Part shown: piece by piece, positions 1 to 9,017 of the stretch | Position numbering within the stretch: position 1 is the stretch's first letter | How the letters are laid out: every line of letters starts with the position of its first letter | Source of the DNA: Kitasatospora sp. A2-31 | GTDB taxonomy: Bacteria > Actinomycetota > Actinomycetes > Streptomycetales > Streptomycetaceae | Direction: 5' to 3' | Length of the DNA stretch: 64,000 nt | Assembly (NCBI RefSeq): GCF_022288725.1 | Contig: NZ_JAKNTA010000002.1 | Location: 239,968 to 303,967 of the forward strand | Translations under genes and position numbers: made by a program | The notes under the pieces: generated by a model | What the model saw: only the letters and a program-made list of their open reading frames with translations | The model's database searches: none | What the model was told of the DNA's origin: nothing

Positions 1-124
1 CGCACATGCTCTGATCAGGCAAAACGTCACTAGGCGGCATCGGGTGGCACCATGCAACATGATCCCTGATGGTCTCGTAATGCGTGGGTCTCTGGTTCAA
101 ACTTCCGTACATCGGTATAGGGAA
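1..124. other. no gene seen
   Basis: Short stretch before the trailer end of CRISPR array 1. No convincing reading frame, RNA gene or repeat was seen. Confidence 0.5.
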
Positions 125-2479
125 GCACGCTGTGCCGCGCGAGCGGGGAGCAGATTATCGGTGAAGGTAACCCGAATTACCCTGAGGGACCACCCCCGCG
201 CGAGCGGGGAGCAGTTCCCTTCGGGATTGGGGTGGGGCGGCCGGCTGGGCCCATCCCCGCGCGAGCGGGGAGCAGTCACGGTCCGGCTTGACCGGCCGCA
301 GGTTGTCGGGACCATCCCCGCGTGAGTGGGGAGCAGCTGGGTGAGCTGCAGGCGCGGGTTGCCCGGGAGGGACCATCCCCGCGCGAGCGGGGAGCAGTCT
401 CAGCGCTTTTGCTGATCATGTGCTGATCGGGGACCATCCCCGCGCGAGCGGGGAGCAGTGTCCGTCAGCACCCGCACCCACTCGGTCAGCGGGACCATCC
501 CCGCGCGAGCGGGGAGCAGTCACGGTCCGGCTTGACCGGCCGCAGGTTGTCGGGACCATCCCCGCGTGAGCGGGGAGCAGCTGGGTGAGCTGCAGGCGCG
601 GGTTGCCCGGGAGGGACCATCCCCGCGCGAGCGGGGAGCAGTCTCAGCGCTTTTGCTGATCATGCGCTGATCGGGGACCATCCCCGCGCGAGCGGGGAGC
701 AGCCGGTGCCGTCCGGGCGCCGGTTGGCGTACATGGGACCATCCCCGCGCGAGCGGGGAGCAGCTACCGAGGAGAGTGGAAGTGACGAGTCCGCAGGGAC
801 CATCCCCGCGCGAGCGGGGAGCAGGGTCCCTTGCCGGCGACGGCGGCCACCAAGTCGGGACCATCCCCGCGCGAGCGGGGAGCAGGACCAGTCGGTGTAG
901 CCGAGGCTGTTGCCCTCGGGACCATCCCCGCGCGAGCAGGGAGCAGGTGGCCTGGTCGCATCACAGAGGGAGGCCGCAGGGACCATCCCCGCGCGAGCGG
1001 GGAGCAGGAAGCCGGCACCGACGCGAAGAAGGACAAGCTGGGACCATCCCCGCGCGAGCGGGGAGCAGTGTCCGTCAGCACCCGCACCCACTCGGTCAGC
1101 GGGACCATCCCCGCGCGAGCGGGGAGCAGTTCTGGGGCACGGCCGAGAGCCGGCCGCCCTGGGGACCATCCCCGCGCGAGCGGGGAGCAGAAGGGAGAGC
1201 GGGCCGCACAGGCCCGGGAGAAGGGACCATCCCCGCGCGAGCGGGGAGCAGGACACCGGGACCAGGGACGGCTGGAAGTACCGGGGACCATCCCCGCGCG
1301 AGCGGGGAGCAGAAGGCATATCTCGCTGCGTGGCAGTCCGCTCTGGGACCATCCCCGCGCGAGCGGGGAGCAGGACGCGCCGTCGGGTGCCCCCTTTGAG
1401 TGTCCGGGACCATCCCCGCGCGAGCGGGGAGCAGTACCCGGACCCGGGCAGCGCCAGGCCGCCGAGGGCGGGGTTGGACCATCCCCGCGCGAGCGGGGAG
1501 CAGGGCTGTGCGTGGAGTGCGGCGAGCGTCTGGAGAGGACCATCCCCGCGCGAGCGGGGAGCAGGACGCCCCCACCTACGAGCTGCCCTCCACCGGGGGA
1601 CCATCCCCGCGCGAGCGGGGAGCAGCAGCGGTTGCGGTTGGTGACGTTGACGCTCACGGGACCATCCCCGCGCGAGCGGGGAGCAGAGCCTCGGTCTCCT
1701 CATCGTGCTTCGCCGCGGGGGACCATCCCCGCGCGAGCGGGGAGCAGAGCAGTTCCGCCAGGAGGATGCGCCCGTAGCGGGGACCATCCCCGCGCGAGCG
1801 GGGAGCAGCCGACGATGAACGGACGGTTCGCCACCACGGCCGGACCATCCCCGCGCGAGCGGGGAGCAGGAATCTATGAGCAGCAGCCGGAAAGGGCTCC
1901 CGGGACCATCCCCGCGCGAGCGGGGAGCAGCCAGCCGCGCCGACCAGCCGCTTGGAGATGTCGGGACCATCCCCGCGCGAGCGGGGAGCAGTAGGCGGTG
2001 ACCGGCATGTTCGGCTCGATCCGGGGACCATCCCCGCGCGAGCGGGGAGCAGACCTCCGACGGCGGGTTGGAGAAGTCGTAGCCGGGACCATCCCCGCGC
2101 GAGCGGGGAGCAGGTCAGCCCCTCGGTGATCTCCACCTTCCAGCCGGGACCATCCCCGCGCGAGCGGGGAGCAGGGCGGCAGCGGAAACCACCGCATCAC
2201 CTTCATGGGACCATCCCCGCGCGAGCGGGGAGCAGCGCGTGATCTGGGAGGCGGGCGCCGCCGCCGGGGGACCATCCCCGCGCGAGCGGGGAGCAGTTGC
2301 CTCAGGCAAGGGCGAACAGCTCCAGCTGGGGACCATCCCCGCGCGAGCGGGGAGCAGCAGATCGCCGACTTCCGGCGCGACGTGATCCGGGGACCATCCC
2401 CGCGCGAGCGGGGAGCAGCGAACCCCACAGGGGCGCGAAGCCCGCCAGAAGGGACCATCCCCGCGCGAGCGGGGAGCAG
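125..2479 (-). CRISPR. type I-E CRISPR array 1, 39 repeats, 38 spacers
   Basis: Repeats of 29 bases alternate with 32-base spacers. Read on the minus strand the repeat begins CTGCTCCCCGCTCGCG and ends GGGGATGGTCCC, the same layout as type I-E repeats of E. coli, with a CCCCGC/GCGGGG hairpin and an 8-base 5' handle. The array is therefore transcribed leftwards with its leader next to cas2. Repeats at the low-coordinate end are worn: 125-153 has lost much of its handle half, and 186-214, 247-275, 308-336 and 552-580 carry point changes. One spacer (1435-1474) is 40 bases instead of 32. Spacers at 276, 337, 398 and 459 recur at 520, 581, 642 and 1069. All repeats near the leader are identical. 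Confidence 0.98.
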
Positions 2480-2593
2480 ACTTCTTGACCTGGGGCTTTG
2501 TCAGGAAGAAGCGCTGTTTTTGACAACTTCCAGCGGGTCGGGCAATTCGGGCATGTTACTCATGTGGCAGGCTCTCCTGTTGGTCGGTCAGTG
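2480..2593 (-). promoter_or_regulatory. leader of CRISPR array 1
   Basis: This 114-base non-coding stretch lies between the stop of cas2 and the first repeat and is less GC-rich than its surroundings. On the minus strand it contains GTTGTCAAAAACAG. The 55 bases nearest the array (2480-2534) begin GCTGGAAGT and contain CAGGTC at offset 43, exactly as in the 55 bases before array 2. This suggests a conserved integration or promoter element. The transcription start was not located. Confidence 0.7.
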
Positions 2594-2941
2594 TCAGCGC
2601 TTGGCCATGCGGCGTTTGGCGGCTTTGCTCCAGCCGGGCTTCGGGTTGGTAGCGGTGGTCGGTGGGGGCGTGGCGGGGCGGTGGATCAGGGTGAGACCTT
2701 CGTGCTCCTTGGGCTGCCACGAGTGATCGTGAGTGCGGAACGTGTATCCCTGCTCGGTGTCGGAGCTGTGAACCAGTAGGGCTCGACCTTGGCTTGCGAA
2801 CGCCTTGACCTCGGTCCACAGAAGGTCGCGGACGCGAGCGGACGGGGTGCCGATGAAGACCCCGGCAGAGATCTCCAGAAGCCAGCGGGTGAGGAAGCCG
2901 CGCAGTCCTGCTGGGCAGTTGGTCAGGACGATGACGGTCAC
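2594..2941 (-). CDS. cas2: CRISPR-associated endonuclease Cas2, type I-E
   Basis: Cas2 of the I-E (CT1978) type, 115 residues. It forms the dimer that bridges two Cas1 dimers in the spacer-integration complex. The N-terminus MTVIVLTNCPAGLRGFL is the typical start of I-E Cas2, with Asn8 at the family position; a GFLTRWLLEI helix and a TRTHDHSWQP-like strand (FRTHDHSWQP) follow. The GTG start overlaps the cas1 stop by four bases (GTGA), so the two are translationally coupled. The C-terminal tail after residue 85 is Pro/Lys-rich, as in other actinobacterial copies. It is the last gene of the operon before the leader. Confidence 0.95.
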   Translation of the reverse strand: MTVIVLTNCPAGLRGFLTRWLLEISAGVFIGTPSARVRDLLWTEVKAFASQGRALLVHSSDTEQGYTFRTHDHSWQPKEHEGLTLIHRPATPPPTTATNPKPGWSKAAKRRMAKR

Positions 2942-3882
2942 CAGGTTGCTCCCTCGTCCTGGTTGAAGCCGGCTGCCAGGTGGGCGTCGTGGTCGGACTG
3001 CACGGTCACCCGGTCGATGTCGGTTGCCGCATCGTTGTGGCCGCCTGCCGTCAGTAGGCCCTTGATGTCGTCGACGACGCGGTCGAGCAGGCGCAGCCGG
3101 TAGATCCGATCGCGCAGTGCACGTCGGGTGGACGGCCCGGCATCGTCAGGAGCGGAGGCGGCGACATCGAAGGCGACCGGAATGCCGATCTCGGTCTTGT
3201 AGAGGTCGGCGATGTCCAGGACGAAGGACAGCTCGTGGCCGGAGTGGATGAATCCCAGTGCCGGGGAGCAGCCGAGGGCGGTGACGACGGCGTGGCTGAT
3301 GCCGTACATCACCTGGGAAGCCGCAGTGATGGCCTGGTTGGCGGGGTCGCCGGAGGTGAAGTCACCAGGGGTGTAGTGGCGCCCACGCCAGAGGATGCCG
3401 GTGCGTTCGGCGTTCTTGCGGTAGCAGTCCTTGACGCGTCGGCCCTCGCGTCCGAGGAGTTCGCGGCGGGTCAGTCCGTTCACGTCCTCGTCGGGGAAGC
3501 GGAGTCGGTACATGGACCGGGCGACCTCGAGCCGGGTGCGGCGGTTGGCCCAACAGTGGGCCTGTGCCTCGGCGAGGGCGGCCGAGCGGGACAGGGCTCG
3601 GCCCCCGGCGTAGTAGCGCACGCCGTGTTCACCTACCCATGTGACTCCGGTGCCGGTCTCGCCGAGCAGGCTCATGGCCTGGTGGGTGATGCGGGTACCT
3701 GGCCCGAGTAGCAGGGTGCCGATCGTTGCGGACGGGATATGGGTGGTGCCTTCGGCATCCTCGGCGGTGATCGCGTTCGCGTCGCGGTGGACGATGCAGC
3801 GTTCGAGGTAGACGAAGGAGAGCCGGTCGCCGGCGCGGGCCAGCTCCGACGGGGTGCTTGCGGGTCTGCGACCGGCACTCAC
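2938..3882 (-). CDS. cas1: CRISPR-associated integrase Cas1, type I-E
   Basis: Cas1, 314 residues, the integrase that inserts new spacers at the leader end. The metal-binding residues can be placed by comparison with E. coli Cas1: Glu146 in LLGREGRRVK, His213 in GFIHSG and Asp223 in FVLDIADLYK. Length and motif spacing are normal for I-E Cas1, so it looks active. It is coupled to cas2 by a 4-base overlap and starts 51 bases after cas6e. Both arrays have uniform leader-end repeats, which fits continued acquisition. Confidence 0.97.
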   Translation of the reverse strand: MSAGRRPASTPSELARAGDRLSFVYLERCIVHRDANAITAEDAEGTTHIPSATIGTLLLGPGTRITHQAMSLLGETGTGVTWVGEHGVRYYAGGRALSRSAALAEAQAHCWANRRTRLEVARSMYRLRFPDEDVNGLTRRELLGREGRRVKDCYRKNAERTGILWRGRHYTPGDFTSGDPANQAITAASQVMYGISHAVVTALGCSPALGFIHSGHELSFVLDIADLYKTEIGIPVAFDVAASAPDDAGPSTRRALRDRIYRLRLLDRVVDDIKGLLTAGGHNDAATDIDRVTVQSDHDAHLAAGFNQDEGATW

Positions 3883-3933
3883 GGGCGCGTGCTCCTGAAG
3901 GGTGCGATGTGATCGGGGTCGGGCTGGCGGTGT

Positions 3934-4641
3934 CTACTGGGCCGGTGCCAGCGTCATCAGGCCGCAGCCGTAGGCCTTGGCCTTGCCCAGGCCCTGGGTG
4001 AGGAGTCTGCGCAGGGCGTCGGGGTCGGTCACCTCCAGCCGGCCGTCGTAGGTGACGGCTTTGATGGTGACGGGTTGGTTGCTTCCGCCCTTGCGGAACT
4101 CCAGCGACCGCTGGTCGCGGACGACGATCTGGTGGGCGTCCCCGTGCTCGGTGTGCCGGCGTTCCACCGGCTTCTCCTGGATGCGGAAGCCCCCTGCCTC
4201 CTGGCGGTCGAGCAGCCAGCTGATCTGGTGGCCGGCGGTGACGTGGGCGGTCCGTTTGACCGGCTGGCCGTCGCGTACGCGGACGTTGTGCACGGGGTTC
4301 GCCGTCAGCCGGAAGTTCCAGGCGCTGCCCTTGTCGAGCCTGTCCAGGAAGGGCGCGTAGCCGTACGTCTGCCAGCCGGGGGTGCCGGAGGCCGCGGCCG
4401 CGGGCCAACCGGCCTGTTCCACCAGGTGGGTCAGGTCGGGGCGGCCGGCGCTGACCACGTACAGCTGCAGTTCGGCTGCGGCGTTGCGATCCAGGCGCCA
4501 CAGCACCCTGGGCTGGCCGGTCGCGTTGGGCAGGAGGTCGGGGAAGGAGGACATCACCGCTGCGTGCAGGGCTTGCGGTGAGGAGATGAGCCGCCGGGCG
4601 CCGGGACGCGCGGCGTTGAGCCGGAATCGGGTGAGGTACAT
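3934..4641 (-). CDS. cas6e: crRNA endonuclease Cas6e
   Basis: Cas6e (CasE/Cse3), 235 residues. It cuts the pre-crRNA at the 3' base of the repeat hairpin and stays bound to the 3' hairpin in Cascade. It begins MYLTRFRLNA, and His26 in SPQALHAAV corresponds to the catalytic His20 of E. coli Cas6e. The C-terminal GLGKAKAYGCGLM is the glycine-rich RNA-binding loop of the family. The start codon overlaps the cas5e stop by one base. It should also process the degenerate mini-array at 17187, whose second repeat keeps the full 21-base hairpin. Confidence 0.95.
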   Translation of the reverse strand: MYLTRFRLNAARPGARRLISSPQALHAAVMSSFPDLLPNATGQPRVLWRLDRNAAAELQLYVVSAGRPDLTHLVEQAGWPAAAASGTPGWQTYGYAPFLDRLDKGSAWNFRLTANPVHNVRVRDGQPVKRTAHVTAGHQISWLLDRQEAGGFRIQEKPVERRHTEHGDAHQIVVRDQRSLEFRKGGSNQPVTIKAVTYDGRLEVTDPDALRRLLTQGLGKAKAYGCGLMTLAPAQ

Positions 4642-5366
4642 CAGACGAGGTCCAGGTGGCTGGTCGGGTCATGCGACGGGATGGTGTGAGGTGCTCGAGC
4701 ATGGGGGTTGCGGACGGTGACGGCGGAGGTGTGGACCGGGCGAAGCGCGTACCGGCGATGCCGGGGGGCATAGCTGAGGGGCTGGTCACGCAGCATGGCA
4801 CCGGATGACGCCATACCGGCCGGAGCTTCGCTGAGGAGGGTCAGCGAGACGTCCTGCTCACGGCTGCGCCGGCGCTGGTACCATTCGGCGGCCCGCCACG
4901 GCTCGGCACCAAGGACACCGGTCAGGTCGTCGCCCGGATGCGTGCCGAGCTCGACCGGCCGGGCGGGCGGGCAGGAACGCCGGCCGAGGTAGGGCAGGTA
5001 CACGGGGTGGCGCAGTGCCTCGTATAGCCGCTCCACGAGCGCGTCCTCGCCTTGCACGGCGGCGATGAAGACGGCGTCCGCGAGATAGAAGCGCTCCGAG
5101 AGGGGCATGGACTCCTCGGTGTCCAGGTCGTGGGCGGTCTGGAAGTCCCTGACGCGGCTACCGGGTTGGTCGATGCGTACGCCGAACCGAAGGCGCGCGA
5201 GCTCGGCGAGCTCCGTATCGGCGTCCCGGGCGATTCCGAGGGCGGCGGCGAGCAGGCCTAGCACCCCACTTTTGGTCGGGGCGTTCTCGGTGGTACGGCG
5301 GGCGAAGCGGGCTGTGGCCCCCCAGGACTGCAGGGGGCCGGCCAACTGGAGCGTCAGGACGCTCAT
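4641..5366 (-). CDS. cas5e: Cascade subunit Cas5e
   Basis: Cas5e (CasD), 241 residues, which caps the 5' handle of the crRNA in Cascade. It begins MSVLTLQLAGPLQSWGATARF, the highly conserved Cas5e N-terminus, and has the RTTENAPTKSGVLGLLAAALG block. The start codon overlaps the end of cas7e by four bases (ATGA). No damage is visible. Confidence 0.96.
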   Translation of the reverse strand: MSVLTLQLAGPLQSWGATARFARRTTENAPTKSGVLGLLAAALGIARDADTELAELARLRFGVRIDQPGSRVRDFQTAHDLDTEESMPLSERFYLADAVFIAAVQGEDALVERLYEALRHPVYLPYLGRRSCPPARPVELGTHPGDDLTGVLGAEPWRAAEWYQRRRSREQDVSLTLLSEAPAGMASSGAMLRDQPLSYAPRHRRYALRPVHTSAVTVRNPHARAPHTIPSHDPTSHLDLV

Positions 5367-6565
5367 CCGTGCTTCTCCAGCCGCTCGGCGACGGCCGCGC
5401 TTGCCAGAGCGGTGAGCTGCTTGATGCTGGAGACCTCGGTGCCGAGGTCGGCGAGCTTGCGAGTGGCCGGGCCGACGCGCAGGACCCAGGTGAGAGTGTC
5501 CTCCGCTCCGTAGGCGCGCTCGATCTCGGGGACGTAGTCGACCAGGCGCTCGCAGGCGGGCTCCAGGTGTCCACCGAACTCGTCGCTGGTGACAGGGCGT
5601 TCGAAGGCGGAGACGAAGCTGATCGGGCGGGTGGAGCGAAGCTTGACGATCACGACGTCCGGAAGGGTGTGGTTGCCGAAGGCGTTGATCTTGCCGGTCG
5701 GCAAGGAGGAGATGAACCCGTCCAGGAACACCTCGACGGCGCGCCGCACCGGAGTGGCCGGGGAGGCGTTCTCGTCGAGGCCCTTGCCCAGGTTGTCGTG
5801 GAGACGGTCCACATCCACGGCGGCGTACCGGTACAGCGTTGCGGAGTTGAAGTCGACGGTGCCGATCATCCCGGCGCCGCTCTCGTCGGCGGCGTTGCGG
5901 TCGTCCACAGCCGTGTAGTAGTCCGATTCGTTCTCCACCCGGTGCACGCTCAGCGCGTGGGCGACCTGGGCGGCCGCGTCGACGTTGATGTCGGTGGCGT
6001 TGGCCACCATCCGGCCGAACAGGGCGATGTCCACCGAATGCCGGGTGTTCGCGGTTCGCTTCGACCGGTCCTTGTTCTCCTTCTCCTTCAGGAACGCCTT
6101 GATGTCGGCCGAGCCTTCGACGGCGAGGTCGGCCAGACCGTCGAGCTGGCGGTCGCTCAGGAACATCAGGTAGGAGGACTGCGGCGCGGCCTCACCGGCA
6201 CTGTCATCGCCCCCGGCCGACTTGGCGCTCTTGCGCTTGGGCGGCTCGATCTTCGCTCCGGTGGCGGCTTGCAGGATCTCGACGGCGAGGGCCGTGGCCG
6301 GTGCGCCCGCCAGGTCCTCGCGCTTGGTGGCGATCCGCTGCGCCAGCAGTTCGGCGACCTGCTTGGTGCGAACACCGAGCTCGTTCGGGTCGAGTCCCTT
6401 GTTGAAGTGCTCGCGGGTGGCGCGCTTCCAGGCCTGGCTGGAAACCCTGGCGCGGGTGACACCACCGTACACGGCGGACTTCGGGGCCCCGGTGTCGTCC
6501 CGGTTGATGTTGCTCGGCGGGACGGTCTGGAGCGCGTGGATCTCCACGATGGTGCGGCTGGTCAT
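5363..6565 (-). CDS. cas7e: Cascade backbone subunit Cas7e
   Basis: Cas7e (CasC/Cse4), 400 residues. Several copies line the crRNA spacer, each holding six nucleotides with every sixth base flipped out. The N-terminus runs MTSRTIVEIHALQTVPPSNIN then SAVYGGVTRARVSSQAWKRA, the typical Cas7e opening. The ATG at 6565 was chosen because GAGGAAG lies just upstream and the family starts here; an in-frame ATG at 6580 would add five residues. A charged insertion around residues 110-130 (PKRKSAKSAGGDD) is a variable loop. Confidence 0.96.
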   Translation of the reverse strand: MTSRTIVEIHALQTVPPSNINRDDTGAPKSAVYGGVTRARVSSQAWKRATREHFNKGLDPNELGVRTKQVAELLAQRIATKREDLAGAPATALAVEILQAATGAKIEPPKRKSAKSAGGDDSAGEAAPQSSYLMFLSDRQLDGLADLAVEGSADIKAFLKEKENKDRSKRTANTRHSVDIALFGRMVANATDINVDAAAQVAHALSVHRVENESDYYTAVDDRNAADESGAGMIGTVDFNSATLYRYAAVDVDRLHDNLGKGLDENASPATPVRRAVEVFLDGFISSLPTGKINAFGNHTLPDVVIVKLRSTRPISFVSAFERPVTSDEFGGHLEPACERLVDYVPEIERAYGAEDTLTWVLRVGPATRKLADLGTEVSSIKQLTALASAAVAERLEKHG

Positions 6566-6617
6566 GATGCTTCCTCGCATGGGATCTGTGGGAAGGGGCG
6601 GACGTCGTTCGGTTGTG

Positions 6618-7262
6618 TCAGGGGGTGGCGGTGGAGGCATCGTCCGGCGCTGCGACCGGACTGTCTGCTTCGTTGCTCCGCCGGTGCGCGTCGAAGGAAC
6701 GGCCCCAGGAGCGCCGGACTCCGTCGGCCGCACCCGGGAACTGCCACCTATAGAGCTGGTCGGCGAGCAGCGCGTAGTCGAGACCGATCTCGTCGCGGCG
6801 CAGGAGCGTGACGATCTCGCGCAGCCGCACCGCCAGCAGCGGCAGCGTGGGCGCGGTTCCGGCACGGGTGAAGCGCTTGAGGATCGCTTGGTCGATCTCG
6901 CCCGGCTTCATCAGTCGGCGGACGGCTGCGCCCAGTTCCTGCCCGCGACGGTGCATCGGGCTCCGCTGGGACTGCTGGTGCACGGACCAAAGGGTCAGCG
7001 CGGTGTAGAGCGCGTCCTCCGCCCGGGTCTGGTGCAGGTCAGCCGCTTCGTGGAGGGGTGCGAGATCGAGCAGGCCCCAAAGGTCGGGCACGGCGGCAGC
7101 GTCCCGCCCGGCGCCGCGCCGCAGCCGGGCCAGGGCAGCCGTCGCGTCCGAGCGGCCGTCGAGGTACCCGCGTTGCAGGCGTGCGATCTCTTCACCGGCG
7201 ATGGTGCCGACCACGGTGAGGGATGTGGCGCGCTCCCCGCTCTGGGGAGGGATGAGGGTCAT
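6618..7262 (-). CDS. casB: Cascade small subunit Cas11 (Cse2)
   Basis: Cse2/CasB, 214 residues, a helical protein present as a dimer along the belly of Cascade that stabilises the R-loop. The helical pattern and the RSPMHRRGQELGAAVRRL and IDQAILKRFTRA segments are typical of actinobacterial Cse2. It starts 15 bases after the stop of cas8e and ends 52 bases before cas7e. The last 20 residues are Ala/Asp-rich and probably disordered. Confidence 0.92.
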   Translation of the reverse strand: MTLIPPQSGERATSLTVVGTIAGEEIARLQRGYLDGRSDATAALARLRRGAGRDAAAVPDLWGLLDLAPLHEAADLHQTRAEDALYTALTLWSVHQQSQRSPMHRRGQELGAAVRRLMKPGEIDQAILKRFTRAGTAPTLPLLAVRLREIVTLLRRDEIGLDYALLADQLYRWQFPGAADGVRRSWGRSFDAHRRSNEADSPVAAPDDASTATP

Positions 7263-7277
7263 GTGGAGCCTCTCGGG

Positions 7278-9017
7278 TCAGTTGGCGCGTACGGAGGTCG
7301 CGGCGCCGTCGGGGATGGCGGGAGGTGGGGCCGGACGGGTGTGTGGCAGTGCCTTGGTCAGGGCGAGGCGGAACCGCCGTTCGGCAGAGGCGGAGTTGAT
7401 CCACTGCTCACCGCCGTCCTTGAGCTTCACCGTCCGTCCGGTCCAGGCCCGGTTCCCGGCGGCTGCCAGCAGTTCCCTGGCGAGGCGTAGGAGTTCCCGG
7501 CGTACCGTGGTCTGCCAGGTCGCGCTCAGCTCCTGGACATCGTTGCCGGGCCGGATGGCGGCGAGCCAGGTGCGGAAGTGGCCGTCCAGCTCGCCGTAGG
7601 CGCGATCGCGGGCCTGGTCCTGCGAGATCTCCGCCACCGTCCGGTCGTTGCCCTGGACCCGACGCTTGTCGTTGGCGACCGTCGCGAGCACGAGGTCGTG
7701 AGCGAGCCGGCCGAGGGCGTCCACCGCGTCGTCGGCCCGGGCCACGGCGTCCACGGCGCAAACACCCAAGCGGCGGTCGGACTCGCCCAGGAGGACGACC
7801 GCCATGGTGACTTCGTCGGCCACGATCTCGTCGACCACCGACTGCTGGGTCCCGTAGACGGTGCCGTAAGTCCTGAACCGCACCATCTTCTCGTCGGGCA
7901 GCGCGCCGTCGTTGCGGAGGCGGGCCAGCCAGTGGACCAGACCGGGCTGCAGGGCCTCGGCCGGTTCCCCGCGTGCACCCGTCTCCTGGGGACGGGTGTC
8001 GGTTCCCAGGAGCGCTGCCAGGCCGCGCCAGGCGGCACGCTCGGGGTCGTGTTCGCGCGGCATGTAGACCAACTGCTCGCCGTGCTTCTTCTCCTGAGTC
8101 CGGCTGCGCCGCCAGCCGGTCATCGGTTCGAGTTTCTGCTTGTTGCGGGGGGCGAGCGGGTCGCCGTAGGTGAGCAGGGCGCCGAAGACGCCGTCGTGGT
8201 CGGCCTGGAGCCGCACCCTCCGGGACTGCCAGGTGTACAGGTCGCACAGCCCGGTGGGGCGGTGGCGGAGGTCGCCCTCGCCGGGGCCGTCCGGCTCGCG
8301 TCGCCACGCCGGGAGGTCCGGTGCGCGGCCGGGTGGTGGGAAGTCCTCGGCGGCGATCAGGTTGAGCAGCAGGGTTTCCTTGAGTGACGTGCCCTCGGCC
8401 GTGACGCCGCCGAGCATGCCTGCCCAGGCGGTGCCCAGCGGGTAGGCCTTGCCCCCCTTGGCCCGTGGGTCGTCCAGCACGCCGGTCTTGATGCCGGCGG
8501 TGTCGTGCGCGTGCGCGTGCACCAGCCAGCGCGCTGCCTCGGCGAACGACAGCCGTTCCACACCGGGGAAGCGGGTGGTGAAGAACGGGTCGCCGTTGGG
8601 TACGTCCGCGACCAGCCGGTTCAGCGGGAAGACCTCGTCCTTCCCGTTGCTGAGACGGGCGACCTGGAAGAACGGCGTGGCAGGGTGGCAGAGGTCGAAG
8701 CGCGCACGGTGTTCGTCCAGGTACTCGGGCACGGCGGCGAACGGATCCTCCGCCTCCCACAGCTGAGCCCACTCCTCGACGTCCGCCGGCCCCTCCAGCG
8801 TGTCGTGCAGGATGGCCAGCAGCAGTCGTAGCAGGGCGAAGTCCTGTGTGGGGACATCGCCCGACAGCCGGGCGATCGTGCCGGCCTGCGCGAACACCTC
8901 GCGCAGCGAAACCTCCCGCTCCCCACCGTTCAACAGCTGGACCGTCAACCAGGGCTCCGCGGTCAGGTCGAACGGTGGCGGAGAGCTCGGGCCGCTCCGC
9001 CCGTCGTCACGTGTCAC
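7278..9017 (-). CDS. casA: Cascade large subunit Cas8e (Cse1)
   Basis: Cse1/CasA, 579 residues, the PAM-reading large subunit that recruits Cas3. The N-terminal FDLTAEPWLTVQLLNGGEREVSL and the LRLLLAILHD helix are the diagnostic Cse1 opening; the C-terminal half holds the four-helix-bundle region. The start is GTG at 9017 and overlaps the end of cas3, so cas3 and casA are coupled. Length is within the usual 500-580 range. Confidence 0.96.
   Translation of the reverse strand: MTRDDGRSGPSSPPPFDLTAEPWLTVQLLNGGEREVSLREVFAQAGTIARLSGDVPTQDFALLRLLLAILHDTLEGPADVEEWAQLWEAEDPFAAVPEYLDEHRARFDLCHPATPFFQVARLSNGKDEVFPLNRLVADVPNGDPFFTTRFPGVERLSFAEAARWLVHAHAHDTAGIKTGVLDDPRAKGGKAYPLGTAWAGMLGGVTAEGTSLKETLLLNLIAAEDFPPPGRAPDLPAWRREPDGPGEGDLRHRPTGLCDLYTWQSRRVRLQADHDGVFGALLTYGDPLAPRNKQKLEPMTGWRRSRTQEKKHGEQLVYMPREHDPERAAWRGLAALLGTDTRPQETGARGEPAEALQPGLVHWLARLRNDGALPDEKMVRFRTYGTVYGTQQSVVDEIVADEVTMAVVLLGESDRRLGVCAVDAVARADDAVDALGRLAHDLVLATVANDKRRVQGNDRTVAEISQDQARDRAYGELDGHFRTWLAAIRPGNDVQELSATWQTTVRRELLRLARELLAAAGNRAWTGRTVKLKDGGEQWINSASAERRFRLALTKALPHTRPAPPPAIPDGAATSVRAN

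Noticed and set aside
660..2458. Long open frames on both strands across array 1, encoding Arg/Gly/Pro-rich repeats
   Set aside because: They are read-through of CRISPR repeats and spacers; the protein repeat follows the 61-base period exactly.
5369..6811. 480-codon plus-strand frame opposite cas7e
   Set aside because: Mirror frame with no motif; cas7e on the other strand is clear.
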